From Actinomycetes bacterium (GTDB lineage Bacteria; Actinomycetota; Acidimicrobiia; Acidimicrobiales; JABEUL01): a stretch of 64,000 nucleotides of DNA. Location: NCBI GenBank assembly GCA_021790815.1, contig JAJYFT010000003.1, positions 1 through 64,000 of the forward strand, given 5' to 3'. Numbering within the stretch: position 1 is the stretch's first letter; each line of letters opens with the position of its first letter. The notes beneath the pieces were generated by a model that did not search any database, had not been told where the DNA came from, and worked only from the letters and a program-made list of their open reading frames with translations. The position numbers were made by a program, and so were the translations under genes. Shown piece after piece: positions 1 through 8,068 of this stretch.

Positions 1-221
1 GATCAGTAATACCGGCGTGAACTCTGGCAAGCGTGTGGACGTGATCGGGCATAATTTCCATCTCAATTGCTTAGGCACAAAATTCCTACCTAACTGATAA
101 GTTGCCTAAGACAAACCTCAACACCTTTGTGCAACAACCTTTTGCGATATTTGGGGCAGAAGATACTGTGATACTTGTCTGAAAAGATAGTTTTGTTGAT
201 CGAGTAGTATTCCATCTTCAT
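1..221 (-). pseudogene. IS200/IS605-type TnpA transposase remnant (broken, runs off window edge)
   Basis: This is the wreck of a Y1 HUH transposase. The first reading frame (ATG near 221, stop TAG at 90-92) encodes an N-terminus ending with KYHSIFCPKYRKRLLHKGVE, which matches the conserved start of IS200-type TnpA. After a shift of frame, codons at about 20-65 encode MPDHVHTLARV, the metal-binding HUH motif of the same family. The two halves lie in different frames, and an extra TAA (71-73) interrupts the second, so no intact protein is possible. The catalytic tyrosine region would lie beyond position 1. It adjoins an orphan coupling ATPase gene, which suggests past mobile-element activity here. 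A single sequencing error would not explain both the frame change and the stop. Confidence 0.85.
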
Positions 222-332
222 TGCAGTAATGTACCAAGTTGGAAAGATAACATTAAGTGCGAGCCTTGACCCACAACTGAAGTCATTTACTTGCGGCACG
301 ACTTCGGTCAGCATACAACATTGAAAACAGCA

Positions 333-1925
333 CTACATACTGCGAAACAACCCTAAATCTGCTTTATCTTTTACGGACAGCAGTTCGTGGTCTTTTACGG
401 CCAAGTCTCCGCTTTGTTGGATAAGCATCTTTCTTGAATTGCTGACTACTTCTTTAAATGGACTCGTTGCATACCAAGGGATAGATTGCACGTAATACGG
501 ATTCAACTCTGGAACTATAACCAATACGTGTCCATTCACCCCTCTTGCAATCTGGTCTTTTGGCAAAGCTGGCTCCTTTCTAAAGGACACCGAAATAGAT
601 GCGGATGATTTGATCCCAAGCCTAGATGGAATACCAAAAGCATTCAGCGCTTTACTAACCGCCCTTCCTTTTTGCTCAACTGGTTTATTTAACGTGGTAG
701 TAGGCATGTCCACTTCTCCCCCAAGAAGTGAGACTGACTCGAGTGTTTTCTTGTCCGCCACGCCTGTAAAAATTACTTTAACAGGAAATAGCGTTAAGAA
801 TCCTTCTGCCTCTTTTCCAAATCGAGCTTCACCCTGAGATAAGTCCTGAAGACAAGCAAGTGTTAGCACACCACGTCCTCCACCTTCAGCTATAAGACCG
901 CTTATGTTCGGAAGAGGGGCACAATTTGCAAACTCATCTAGAGCGAACAAAACTGGTGCTCGCCTTAAGTCGTTCGATGGTAAACCCATTCCATCGAGTT
1001 CAGCATGGTATTTATAAGTTTCGGTCTTAATCTCTTCTAGCAAACTCACAACTACAGGTGCAATTCTGCTTTGGTCATCAGAATCAGAAGCTATATAAAG
1101 AGTGTCACCTGACTTTACAAAATTCTTAACGCTAAAGTTTGTATTTTTAGATGAATTTATGACCTTTTCTGATCGGTAAGCACTTAGAATCCCAGCAGCA
1201 GTCGAAAAAATACCTGACAGTTCTCTATCTTCAGTCTGAAGCAACCCCCTTAACACTTTTTCAGCAATCGAGTTTTGTGAATTTTGAGTTATGACTTCGG
1301 TAGCAAAATTCAAATCTCTAGTAAGAATTGAACCTATGACTTCATCCATGCCACAATTTTTAATCCCACTTGCGTATAGTATTGGCGCTAGTAAAGCTTC
1401 TGCTCTTTCGTTCCAATGCGATTGATCACTTCCAAGTACCGATCTTCCAGTCGAACTAACGATAGCATGGGCAGTTCTTAGGGCCCCTTCCCAAGTTTTC
1501 GATGAATCCGTTGGTGACCACCGAAGCGGAGTCAAAATACCTGTGGACACATAATTTTCAAGTCGCCCACTACAAAGATTATCTGTAGGATCGAAAATCC
1601 AGCACTTTCCACCAAGTGATCTCGTCCCAAGAGTTGCCTCAACAATATCAGTTTTAGTGCTCGTCGAAACAACAGGCCCAAGAGAACTAATAATTGATGG
1701 GACAATAAGACATGACGATTTCCCTGACCTCGAAGGCCCTAAAGCAAGAATCGGACGTTGGGGAGGTGAAAACTTAAACTCACTCGAGTTATTTTGGCCA
1801 AAATAATGGTTTTGATCAAAAGAGGGTCCTAATCCAAACGGTATTCCAAATCCATTTGTTACATTTAAATCTTTTAAAAATAATAGTTTCTCAATGGAAT
1901 GCGATTCACCTGTGTTTAATTCCAC
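333..1925 (-). CDS. VirD4/TraG-like type IV coupling ATPase (orphan)
   Basis: The protein resembles the coupling ATPases of conjugation and type IV secretion, which bring DNA or protein substrates to the secretion channel. A Walker A motif, GPSRSGKS, lies at residues 63-70. A Walker B, PVLFALDEF, lies at about 324-332, followed by a stretch ending LACLQDLSQGEARFG that is typical of the TraG/TraD/VirD4 C-terminal half. At 530 residues it is complete for the nucleotide-binding domain, but it has no N-terminal membrane helices, which VirD4 proteins usually have. The start is GTG and lacks a Shine-Dalgarno sequence, so the N-terminus is uncertain. No relaxase, VirB proteins or other transfer genes accompany it. 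It sits between a transposase remnant and an aldo/keto reductase. Substrate and partner are unknown. Confidence 0.8.
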   Translation of the reverse strand: MELNTGESHSIEKLLFLKDLNVTNGFGIPFGLGPSFDQNHYFGQNNSSEFKFSPPQRPILALGPSRSGKSSCLIVPSIISSLGPVVSTSTKTDIVEATLGTRSLGGKCWIFDPTDNLCSGRLENYVSTGILTPLRWSPTDSSKTWEGALRTAHAIVSSTGRSVLGSDQSHWNERAEALLAPILYASGIKNCGMDEVIGSILTRDLNFATEVITQNSQNSIAEKVLRGLLQTEDRELSGIFSTAAGILSAYRSEKVINSSKNTNFSVKNFVKSGDTLYIASDSDDQSRIAPVVVSLLEEIKTETYKYHAELDGMGLPSNDLRRAPVLFALDEFANCAPLPNISGLIAEGGGRGVLTLACLQDLSQGEARFGKEAEGFLTLFPVKVIFTGVADKKTLESVSLLGGEVDMPTTTLNKPVEQKGRAVSKALNAFGIPSRLGIKSSASISVSFRKEPALPKDQIARGVNGHVLVIVPELNPYYVQSIPWYATSPFKEVVSNSRKMLIQQSGDLAVKDHELLSVKDKADLGLFRSM

Positions 1926-1939
1926 ATAACATTTTTAAT

Positions 1940-1954
1940 CACTGACTATCAGTG
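1940..1954. promoter_or_regulatory. Small perfect inverted repeat upstream of coupling ATPase gene
   Basis: The arms CACTGA and TCAGTG surround a 3-nt centre, about 15 nt upstream of the coupling ATPase start codon. No T-run follows on either strand, so a terminator is unlikely. It could be an operator or a 5' UTR hairpin. This is inference from symmetry only. Confidence 0.25.
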
Positions 1955-2016
1955 AAGGTATCAGTAGGTAAAAATTTTATGTCCAAAAGATTCCAAATTT
2001 AAACGACTGAAGGATT

Positions 2017-2032
2017 AAAATGCCGAAAGGCA
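2017..2032 (-). terminator. Weak possible terminator after aldo/keto reductase gene
   Basis: On the minus strand TGCC-TTTC-GGCA is followed directly by TTTTAAT, just after the stop codon of the reductase gene. The stem has only four pairs, so the call is tentative. Confidence 0.3.
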
Positions 2033-2042
2033 GGAAACTAAC

Positions 2043-2909
2043 TTAGATATTTATTGCATCGTTTATCATAGAAATATCTTCATTTGAAAGAACTATTTCT
2101 GAAGATTCGACATTTTCCTGAACTGTTTCCTCCTTAGTTGAAGAAGGTATCGGAATGATTAATGGTGATTGCGCTAGAAGCCATGCCAGAGCGACTTGTT
2201 GTGCCGACACACCATGAGTACCAGCGATGTATTGAAGGGCCGGCATTTTAACACCTATTTCTTTGGCTCTCGATGCCCCTCCCAAAGGGCTATAGGCAAG
2301 AAATGCTATGCCAAACATAGTGCAGTACTCTACGACATCTAACGATACTCTCTCTAACGCAGATAGTTCATTTTGAACGCTTGCAACTGGAAGAATACCC
2401 AGGGCTTCTGTGAGCATATCAATGTCAACATTTGAAATTCCCGCTTGTCTAACTTTACCCTCACTAATAAGTTCAGACACAGCACCAAGAGATTCTACAT
2501 ATGGTACATTTGGATCTTTCGCGTGAAGATGATATAGCCCGATGCAATCAACACCCAATGCTTTCAAACTTAATTCACAGGACTCTTTTATGTACTCAGG
2601 TCTACCATTTATTGGCCAAACCCCCTCTTGAGGCTTTCTCTTGCCACCCTTTGTTGCAACCAAAATAGAACTAGCATCACCATTCCAAGTTGCAAGTGCT
2701 TTTGAGATCAGTCTTTCATTGTGACCGTGTTCAGTTTCACTATTAAGACAATACGCATCTGCAGTGTCTATTAAATTAATGCCACTGTCTAGAGCTTTGT
2801 GTATTGTCTTGATCGCTTGACCTTCATCAGGCCTATTTTCAATGGATAGGGCCATACCACCAAACCCAATCTCACTTACTGTAGCGTCACCTATCATTCG
2901 AGTATTCAT
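2043..2909 (-). CDS. Aldo/keto reductase
   Basis: A cytoplasmic NADPH-dependent oxidoreductase of the AKR superfamily, expected to reduce aldehydes or ketones on a TIM-barrel scaffold. The catalytic tetrad is visible: Asp and Tyr in DTADAY near residues 48-53, Lys in ATKGGK near 86, and His in YHLHAKD near 125. The C-terminal half carries the usual cofactor-binding segment around IPIPSST. The length of 288 residues is slightly short for the family but complete. The protein starts with MNTRMIGDATVSEIGFGG, which contains the typical first strand. It resembles the group related to pyridoxal reductase and YajO-like enzymes, but substrate cannot be assigned. It lies downstream of greA on the same strand with a 119-bp or longer gap, so co-transcription is possible but not shown. 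Confidence 0.9.
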   Translation of the reverse strand: MNTRMIGDATVSEIGFGGMALSIENRPDEGQAIKTIHKALDSGINLIDTADAYCLNSETEHGHNERLISKALATWNGDASSILVATKGGKRKPQEGVWPINGRPEYIKESCELSLKALGVDCIGLYHLHAKDPNVPYVESLGAVSELISEGKVRQAGISNVDIDMLTEALGILPVASVQNELSALERVSLDVVEYCTMFGIAFLAYSPLGGASRAKEIGVKMPALQYIAGTHGVSAQQVALAWLLAQSPLIIPIPSSTKEETVQENVESSEIVLSNEDISMINDAINI

Positions 2910-3028
2910 AAGATTTAATTATTTTACTCTAAATTAAAGTTTGCCCGCCACAATTTCTGAAATAAATCCGTTTACTGCAAAGAGTTGCCTAGGAACCTGA
3001 GAAACCTACATAAACGCATCTAAAGTTT

Positions 3029-3508
3029 CTATAAGCGGATACTTACAATTTCAACTTCTAAAGTTCCATTTGGTGCCTCATAGATCACTTTTGCGCCTAT
3101 TTTATGACCAATTAAAGCTTTCCCGAGCGGTGATTGTGGGGATACGACTAATACGTCTTCCCTTTTTTCTTCAATTGAGCCTACTAGGTAATACTCAACT
3201 TCAGTATCGCCATTATATCTAATTCCTACTATAGAACCAGTCGAAACAGTATCGTCAGTAAGATTTGACGAATCTACGATTGTGGCATCTAAGAGCATAG
3301 CCTCTAGCTGTCTAATCCTTGCTTCCATTTTCCCTTGAGAATCCTTCGCTGCATGGTAGTCACCATTCTCAGATAGATCTCCAAGAGCTCTAGCCTGCTC
3401 AATTGCATTTGCAATGTCAATACGGCCTTTTGTTTTAAGGCCTTCAAGCTCTTGCCTCAAACGCTCATACGTTTCTTTAGTCAACTGTGTTTCACTCACA
3501 GTTAACAT
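3029..3508 (-). CDS. greA: Transcription elongation factor GreA
   Basis: GreA binds the secondary channel of RNA polymerase and stimulates cleavage of backtracked transcripts. The N-terminal coiled coil is plain (TKETYERLRQELEGLK through ARIRQLEAMLLDA), with the tip acidic patch LGDLSENGDYHAAKD that contains the two acidic residues acting at the active site. The C-terminal FKBP-like domain ends with SPLGKALIGHKIGAKVIYEAPNG in the usual form. The ATG at 3508 gives 159 residues, the family length; a GTG at 3523 would add five residues, and neither has a clear ribosome-binding site. It is transcribed away from the leuB leader, so 3509-3899 is a divergent control region. Confidence 0.96.
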   Translation of the reverse strand: MLTVSETQLTKETYERLRQELEGLKTKGRIDIANAIEQARALGDLSENGDYHAAKDSQGKMEARIRQLEAMLLDATIVDSSNLTDDTVSTGSIVGIRYNGDTEVEYYLVGSIEEKREDVLVVSPQSPLGKALIGHKIGAKVIYEAPNGTLEVEIVSIRL

Positions 3509-3674
3509 GCTACAGTTTGCCACGACATCATGCAGGAGTTTTTTATAACTACCTAGATTCTTTCGGTTACGTTTAATGCGTTAAACAGCAATTTAGCCTT
3601 TTAGACCAATTTTATTTGCCTCAATGTTAAAAATGTGGCAATATATAAGGTAGTGAAACATTATAGATTCCCTG

Positions 3675-3715
3675 AAATAATTGTAATTATTTGAGTACGC
3701 AGATTTCTGCGTACT
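3675..3715 (+). ncRNA. Two tandem perfect hairpins in the leuB leader
   Basis: The first hairpin is AAATAATT-GT-AATTATTT (3675-3692). The second has ten perfect pairs, AGTACGCAGA-TT-TCTGCGTACT (3694-3715). Together with the terminator that follows within three bases, they make a compact three-stem RNA. No T-box sequence (the conserved TGGNACCGCG element) or known riboswitch core was recognised. The sequence shows the stems; transcription is inferred. Confidence 0.45.
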
Positions 3716-3717
3716 TT

Positions 3718-3745
3718 ACCGTCCAAAAAATTGGGCGGTTTTTTT
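3718..3745 (+). terminator. Rho-independent terminator upstream of leuB
   Basis: ACCGTCC pairs with GGGCGGT (seven pairs, one of them T-G) across an eight-base AT loop, and the stem runs straight into seven T residues. No plus-strand gene precedes it within the window, because greA lies on the other strand. It must therefore end a short leader or small RNA, and it may act as an attenuator for the leuB-ilvE-cimA genes. Confidence 0.75.
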
Positions 3746-3899
3746 ATGATTTTTTACGGTTTTAGACGGTTTCACCTGGAAAACAAGAGTTAACTTAATT
3801 TAGTGATATAGATGGACTTATGTTTTATCTTTAGTCATGCTTTAGGTGACTTTTAAGCATATGTCTACATAGAAGTTATGTAAATTGGAGAATAGAGAA

Positions 3900-4940
3900 T
3901 TGACATTTAAGATTGCTACAATCGAAGGAGACGGTATTGGGGAAGAAGTCGTCAAAGAAGCTCTTAAGGTAATTACTGCTGCAGGGGTTGATTTTCAAGC
4001 TACGAAATTTAACCTTGGTGCTGAAAGGTATTTAAAAGACGGCAAAGTTCTGCCAGAAAACGAGTTAGACGCGCTTCGAAAATTCGATGCAATCATGCTG
4101 GGAGCAGTTGGTCCACCAATTGGGTCCACGGATGTTCCTGCAGGACTATTGGAAAGAGGCCTACTTTTAAAACTTCGTTTTTCTCTTGACCTTTATATCA
4201 ATTTAAGACCTTTTATTGCTCCTAAAGGCTCCGTCCAAGAAGACGCTGACTTTGCAGTGGTTAGGGAAAACACAGAAGGCACCTACGCGGGTGAAGGCGG
4301 TTTGCTCAGACAAAACACGCCATTTGAAGTTGCTACACAAGGTTCGGTTAACACACGTTTTGGCGTTGAACGATGTGTAAGATTTGCGTTTCAGTTAGCA
4401 ATGAAACGTAGAAAACACCTAACTTTAGTTCACAAAACTAACGTTCTTACTTTCTCAGGAGGACTTTGGCAAAGAACTTTCGACGAAGTTTCAAAAGAGT
4501 TTCCTGAGGTTAAGACAGCTTACAACCATATAGATGCCGCATGCATATATATGGTTGAAAAGGCAACTGCGTATGACGTTATCGTCACAGACAATCTATT
4601 TGGAGATATATTGACAGACTTAGCTGGCGCCGTAACGGGTGGGATTGGACTTGCCGCATCAGCAAACTTAAATCCGGAAAAGACTGGCCCGTCACTTTTT
4701 GAACCAGTCCACGGTGCAGCCCACGACATAAAAGGAACTGGAAAAGCAAATCCGCTAGCTGCAATTAAATCAGCTGCACTTATGCTGGACCACCTCGGCG
4801 AGGAAACAATTGCACAAACAATTACAGATGCCGTTACAGTAGAATCTCAAATCTTAGCAACTAAAGATCTAGCGCTAACAACAAGTGAGATAGGCGACAG
4901 AGTCGCAGAAAGGGTAGCAAATGCCAATAACTCCAACTAA
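3900..4940 (+). CDS. leuB: 3-isopropylmalate dehydrogenase
   Basis: Catalyses the NAD-dependent oxidation and decarboxylation of 3-isopropylmalate in leucine synthesis. Family signatures are present in order: GDGIGEEVV near the N-terminus, MLGAVGPP, the substrate-binding arginines in LLLKLRFSLDLYINLRP, VVRENTEGTYAGEGG, the catalytic Lys in LVHKTNVL, the metal-binding aspartates in DNLFGDILTDLAG, and the NAD-binding loop EPVHGAAHDIKGTGKANP. I chose the TTG at 3900 because a GGAG lies nine bases upstream; the TTG at 3885 would add five residues with no ribosome-binding site. The length is 346 residues. The 3' end overlaps ilvE by 20 bp, which suggests translational coupling. leuA and leuCD are not in the window. 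Related isocitrate- or tartrate-type dehydrogenases are less likely given the operon. Confidence 0.93.
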   Translation: MTFKIATIEGDGIGEEVVKEALKVITAAGVDFQATKFNLGAERYLKDGKVLPENELDALRKFDAIMLGAVGPPIGSTDVPAGLLERGLLLKLRFSLDLYINLRPFIAPKGSVQEDADFAVVRENTEGTYAGEGGLLRQNTPFEVATQGSVNTRFGVERCVRFAFQLAMKRRKHLTLVHKTNVLTFSGGLWQRTFDEVSKEFPEVKTAYNHIDAACIYMVEKATAYDVIVTDNLFGDILTDLAGAVTGGIGLAASANLNPEKTGPSLFEPVHGAAHDIKGTGKANPLAAIKSAALMLDHLGEETIAQTITDAVTVESQILATKDLALTTSEIGDRVAERVANANNSN

Positions 4941-5847
4941 ATATATATGGATGGACGGTGAACTTACTCCATGGGAAGACGCAAAAATCCACGTTTTAAC
5001 CCATACTTTACACTACGGAGTCGGAGTATTTGAAGGTATCCGTGCTTACAAGACTCAGGATGGACCCGCTATTTTCCGATTAAGGGACCACATTCGAAGA
5101 CTATATAATTCAGCTCACATCTATGGAATTACAATTCCTTTTAACGAATCTGACTTAGTAGATGCCACAAAAATTACAGTTCGCGAAAACAACATTGACT
5201 CGGGCTACATTAGGCCAATCGTATATTTAGGCTACGGAGAAATGGGGTTAAATCCATTACCTTGTCAAGTAAACGTTGCAATTGCAACCTGGCCATGGGG
5301 AACCTACCTTGGAGATGAAGGCGTTAGAAATGGTGTTCGAGTCAAAGTGTCATCTTGGAGAAGACACGATCCCAACGCAATGCCTGGGGCCGCAAAAGGA
5401 ACTGGTATGTACGTGAACTCCGCCCTAGCTAAGGTTGAAGCAATACACGCTGGTTACGATGAAGCTGTTTTGCTAAACCCACAAGGTTTTGTCAGTGAGT
5501 GCACTGGTGAAAATATATTCATCGTTAAGAACAAAAAACTCATAACTCCACCAACTTCACTCGGAGGCGCACTTGAAGGAATAACACAAGATTCTATTAT
5601 GACCATTGCGAAAAGCCATGGATACGAAACGATGGAGGCCGCAATTGTAAGAAGCGATCTCTACACTTGTGATGAAGCATTCCTAACTGGTACCGCAGCT
5701 GAGCTTGTCCCAATCAAAAGTGTTGATGATAGAACTGTTGGAACTGGAACTCCGGGTGATATCACAAAAGACCTACAAGACACTTATTTTAAATGTGTAA
5801 AAGGAGAGGTTAAAGAGTTTCAAAGTTGGTTGGAATTCGTAAAATGA
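4921..5847 (+). CDS. ilvE: Branched-chain amino acid aminotransferase
   Basis: A PLP fold-type IV transaminase that performs the last step of leucine, isoleucine and valine synthesis. The Schiff-base lysine is in NSALAKVEAIHAGYDEAVLL, and the signature ECTGENIFIVKN follows. The N-terminal half shows YGVGVFEGIRAYKTQDGP, which lines the substrate pocket. The length of 308 residues fits the IlvE type I family. The start codon lies inside the end of leuB, and its stop overlaps the start of cimA in an ATGA arrangement, so the three genes form one tightly coupled operon. D-amino acid aminotransferase and aminodeoxychorismate lyase share the fold, but the neighbours favour IlvE. Confidence 0.95.
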   Translation: MPITPTKYIWMDGELTPWEDAKIHVLTHTLHYGVGVFEGIRAYKTQDGPAIFRLRDHIRRLYNSAHIYGITIPFNESDLVDATKITVRENNIDSGYIRPIVYLGYGEMGLNPLPCQVNVAIATWPWGTYLGDEGVRNGVRVKVSSWRRHDPNAMPGAAKGTGMYVNSALAKVEAIHAGYDEAVLLNPQGFVSECTGENIFIVKNKKLITPPTSLGGALEGITQDSIMTIAKSHGYETMEAAIVRSDLYTCDEAFLTGTAAELVPIKSVDDRTVGTGTPGDITKDLQDTYFKCVKGEVKEFQSWLEFVK

Positions 5848-7430
5848 ACTCAAGGGTTATACAGGTTCTAGATACAACACTTAGAGATGGATCCCAACAA
5901 GAAGGCCTTTCTCTGACAGTATCTGACAAGTTAAGAGTTGCCGAACAACTTGATCTATTAGGAATTACATACATTGAAGGTGGTTGGCCGGGAGCTCACC
6001 CAAAGGATGAAGAGTTTTTTGAGCGAGCTAAAACTGAATTGAACTTGCAAAACTCTATACTTGTGGCTTTTGGCTCGACACGAAAAGCTGGCATAAAAGT
6101 GGGCGAGGACAACGTTCTAAAGAACCTTATAAACGCTCAAACGAGATCTGTATGCATAGTTGCAAAATCATGGGATATGCACGTCACTGAGGCGCTTAAA
6201 ACGACACTTGAAGAAGGAATCGCGATGGTAAAAGAGTCGGTTGACTACTTGACCTCGTATGGACTTGAAGTTCTCCTTGACGCTGAACATTTTTTTGATG
6301 GATTTAAAGCAAACAAAGACTTCGCGTTACGAGTTCTCGATGCTGCAAGTTCAGCAGGTGCTTCGAGCCTTGTGCTTTGTGATACCAATGGAGGTTCTCT
6401 TCCTCAATACGTTAGAGACGTAGTTAAAGAAGTCTCAAAACACTTCAGCTCCCTTGGTGTTCACTGTCACAATGACAGTGGTTGTGCAGTTGCAAATACC
6501 ATCGAAGCTGTCCTTGCTGGTGCCTCCCACATTCAAGGGTGCGTGAATGGATACGGCGAAAGAACTGGGAATGCAGATCTAAGTACTGCGATTCCGAATT
6601 TGTCACTTAAACTGGGCTTTGAAACAATTCCGAATGAAAAATTAAAATTACTAACTCCAGTTGCACACCACATTGCAGAAATTATTAATATTGCCCAAAG
6701 TCCGCAACAGCCGTATGTTGGAGTCGCTGCATTCGCTCATAAAGGTGGCATTCATACTTCTGCACTTGCTCGACGTTCTGACACTTACGAACACGTTGCA
6801 CCTGAACAGGTAGGAAACTTCACAAGGTATCTTGTTAGTGAAATGTCGGGAAAGGCAACACTAAAAATTAAGGCCGATGAGTTCGGTTTTAATCTAGATG
6901 ATCAATCTCTTATGAAAATATTGGATGACCTTAAAGAGAGAGAGTACGCTGGCTATCACTACGAGGCGGCAGATGGGTCCTTTGAACTATTGATGCGGCA
7001 AGCAGCAGGACTAATGAAGGAATTTTTCAAAGTAGAATCTTTTAGAGTCATCGCTGACTGGACATCAAGTGAAAGCTCTCACACCAAAGGTGACCTTACC
7101 TGCGAAGCTACTGTAAAAGTCCATGTCAAAGGGGATAGAATCGTGGCAACAAAAGAAGGAAATGGCCCGGTTAATGCTCTTGACGCAGCACTTCGAAGTG
7201 CAATTGAACCATTTTTTGAGGATCTTAAACACCTTCATCTTACGGACTACAAAGTCAGAGTACTTGATTCATCTCATGGTACTGGAGCTTCTACTAGGGT
7301 TTTAATCGATACAACTGACGGCGACAAGACGTGGTCAACTATAGGAGTATCTGAAAATATAATCGAAGCCTCATGGCAAGCCCTTTTAGATGCGATAGTT
7401 TACGGTCTTCTACGTCACGTCGACCCATAA
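5844..7430 (+). CDS. cimA: (R)-citramalate synthase
   Basis: Condenses pyruvate and acetyl-CoA to citramalate, the threonine-independent entry to isoleucine. The DRE-TIM metallolyase signature LDTTLRDGSQQEG stands at the N-terminus. HCHNDSGCAVANT supplies the metal-binding histidines, and GCVNGYGERTGNADL completes the catalytic barrel. The C-terminal LeuA dimer/regulatory domain (about residues 395-520) probably gives isoleucine feedback. The motifs YIEGGWPGAHPKDEEFF and the 528-residue length match the CimA branch rather than 2-isopropylmalate synthase. The ATG at 5844 overlaps the ilvE stop by ATGA; an upstream start at 5826 is unlikely. With leuB and ilvE, this makes isoleucine through shared LeuB chemistry. 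Confidence 0.93.
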   Translation: MNSRVIQVLDTTLRDGSQQEGLSLTVSDKLRVAEQLDLLGITYIEGGWPGAHPKDEEFFERAKTELNLQNSILVAFGSTRKAGIKVGEDNVLKNLINAQTRSVCIVAKSWDMHVTEALKTTLEEGIAMVKESVDYLTSYGLEVLLDAEHFFDGFKANKDFALRVLDAASSAGASSLVLCDTNGGSLPQYVRDVVKEVSKHFSSLGVHCHNDSGCAVANTIEAVLAGASHIQGCVNGYGERTGNADLSTAIPNLSLKLGFETIPNEKLKLLTPVAHHIAEIINIAQSPQQPYVGVAAFAHKGGIHTSALARRSDTYEHVAPEQVGNFTRYLVSEMSGKATLKIKADEFGFNLDDQSLMKILDDLKEREYAGYHYEAADGSFELLMRQAAGLMKEFFKVESFRVIADWTSSESSHTKGDLTCEATVKVHVKGDRIVATKEGNGPVNALDAALRSAIEPFFEDLKHLHLTDYKVRVLDSSHGTGASTRVLIDTTDGDKTWSTIGVSENIIEASWQALLDAIVYGLLRHVDP

Positions 7431-7452
7431 TTTAGGCGTAGAATATCTAGAT

Positions 7453-7965
7453 ATGGCTCAACCAAACTTTGCTCCGATTTCAGAAACTAGTCGACTGCGG
7501 TCAATAGATGAACTTGAAGTTCCTCGACGATGGTCTCCCTATCGCACTGGTGAGTTACGGTTTAATAAAAAACCAGGACAGCCACGTGGGAAATGGTTAG
7601 GATCGCCAGGACCAGATCTTGGCTATGCGCTTAAGTTGGCTGAACACCTTGAACACCATATAAAGTTGGGCAAGGACGAGTCGCTGCACGATGCAATTGA
7701 CGGAATCGTAGTTGTAGCGATGAAAAGATCATCATACTTTGGTCGGGCTCCGATGATAGGTGACATCAAGTTTGCTATCAACATATGTGGTTTTAGCGCT
7801 GATCTAAGTGGCGATAAAGCGAAACGGCGACAGGAACTTTTTGCTTCGATTGGTCACAGCTACGACAAGAAAAGAAGGCTCGCAAGTTTGATAAACGAAG
7901 ATCTGTTGCAATTGAGTCCCGAAAACGCTGCTTCAGCATTTAATTCAGACGACAGAATCATCTAA
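7453..7965 (+). CDS. Conserved-looking protein of unknown function
   Basis: I do not recognise this 170-residue protein. It has no signal peptide, membrane segment or nucleotide-binding motif. The middle, from PGPDLGYALKLAEHLEHHI onward, looks like a helical domain, and a stretch with VVVAMKRSSYFGRAPMIGDI follows. The gly/pro-rich segment FNKKPGQPRGKWLGSPGP suggests an extended N-terminal arm. It starts 22 bp after cimA on the same strand and is probably cotranscribed with it. The tail is Lys/Arg-rich and then acidic. Codon use and composition resemble its neighbours. It may be lineage-specific; no function is claimed. Confidence 0.75.
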   Translation: MAQPNFAPISETSRLRSIDELEVPRRWSPYRTGELRFNKKPGQPRGKWLGSPGPDLGYALKLAEHLEHHIKLGKDESLHDAIDGIVVVAMKRSSYFGRAPMIGDIKFAINICGFSADLSGDKAKRRQELFASIGHSYDKKRRLASLINEDLLQLSPENAASAFNSDDRII

Positions 7966-8068
7966 ATAATGGGCTTTGGCTTGAGATTTTTAAAAGCTAA
8001 AATTACCTATTACAATTTTGCAATATGCTTAACCAAACCAACATCACTTAAAAAGGAAGCTAGCTGCA

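Larger units (their letters stand above)
3509..3899. promoter_or_regulatory. Divergent greA / leuB control region
   Basis: This 391-bp stretch holds no protein-coding gene. On the plus strand it contains an AT-rich TATATAAGG (about 3642-3650) that could be a -10 region, then three hairpins in a row (3675-3692, 3694-3715, 3718-3745), the last with a T-run. About 150 nt then separate that terminator from the leuB start. A ten-codon ORF (3624-3653, Met-Leu-Lys-Met-Trp-Gln-Tyr-Ile-Arg) precedes the hairpins, but it has no Shine-Dalgarno sequence and no run of Leu or Ile codons. The region looks like an attenuating leader or a short structured RNA of about 90 nt. Which of these it is cannot be decided from sequence alone. 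Confidence 0.5.

Noticed and set aside
3624-3653. Ten-codon leader peptide upstream of leuB
   Set aside because: It has one Leu and one Ile codon only and no ribosome-binding site, so it does not fit a classical attenuation peptide.
3675-3745. T-box riboswitch before leuB
   Set aside because: The conserved antiterminator sequence and specifier loop are not present.
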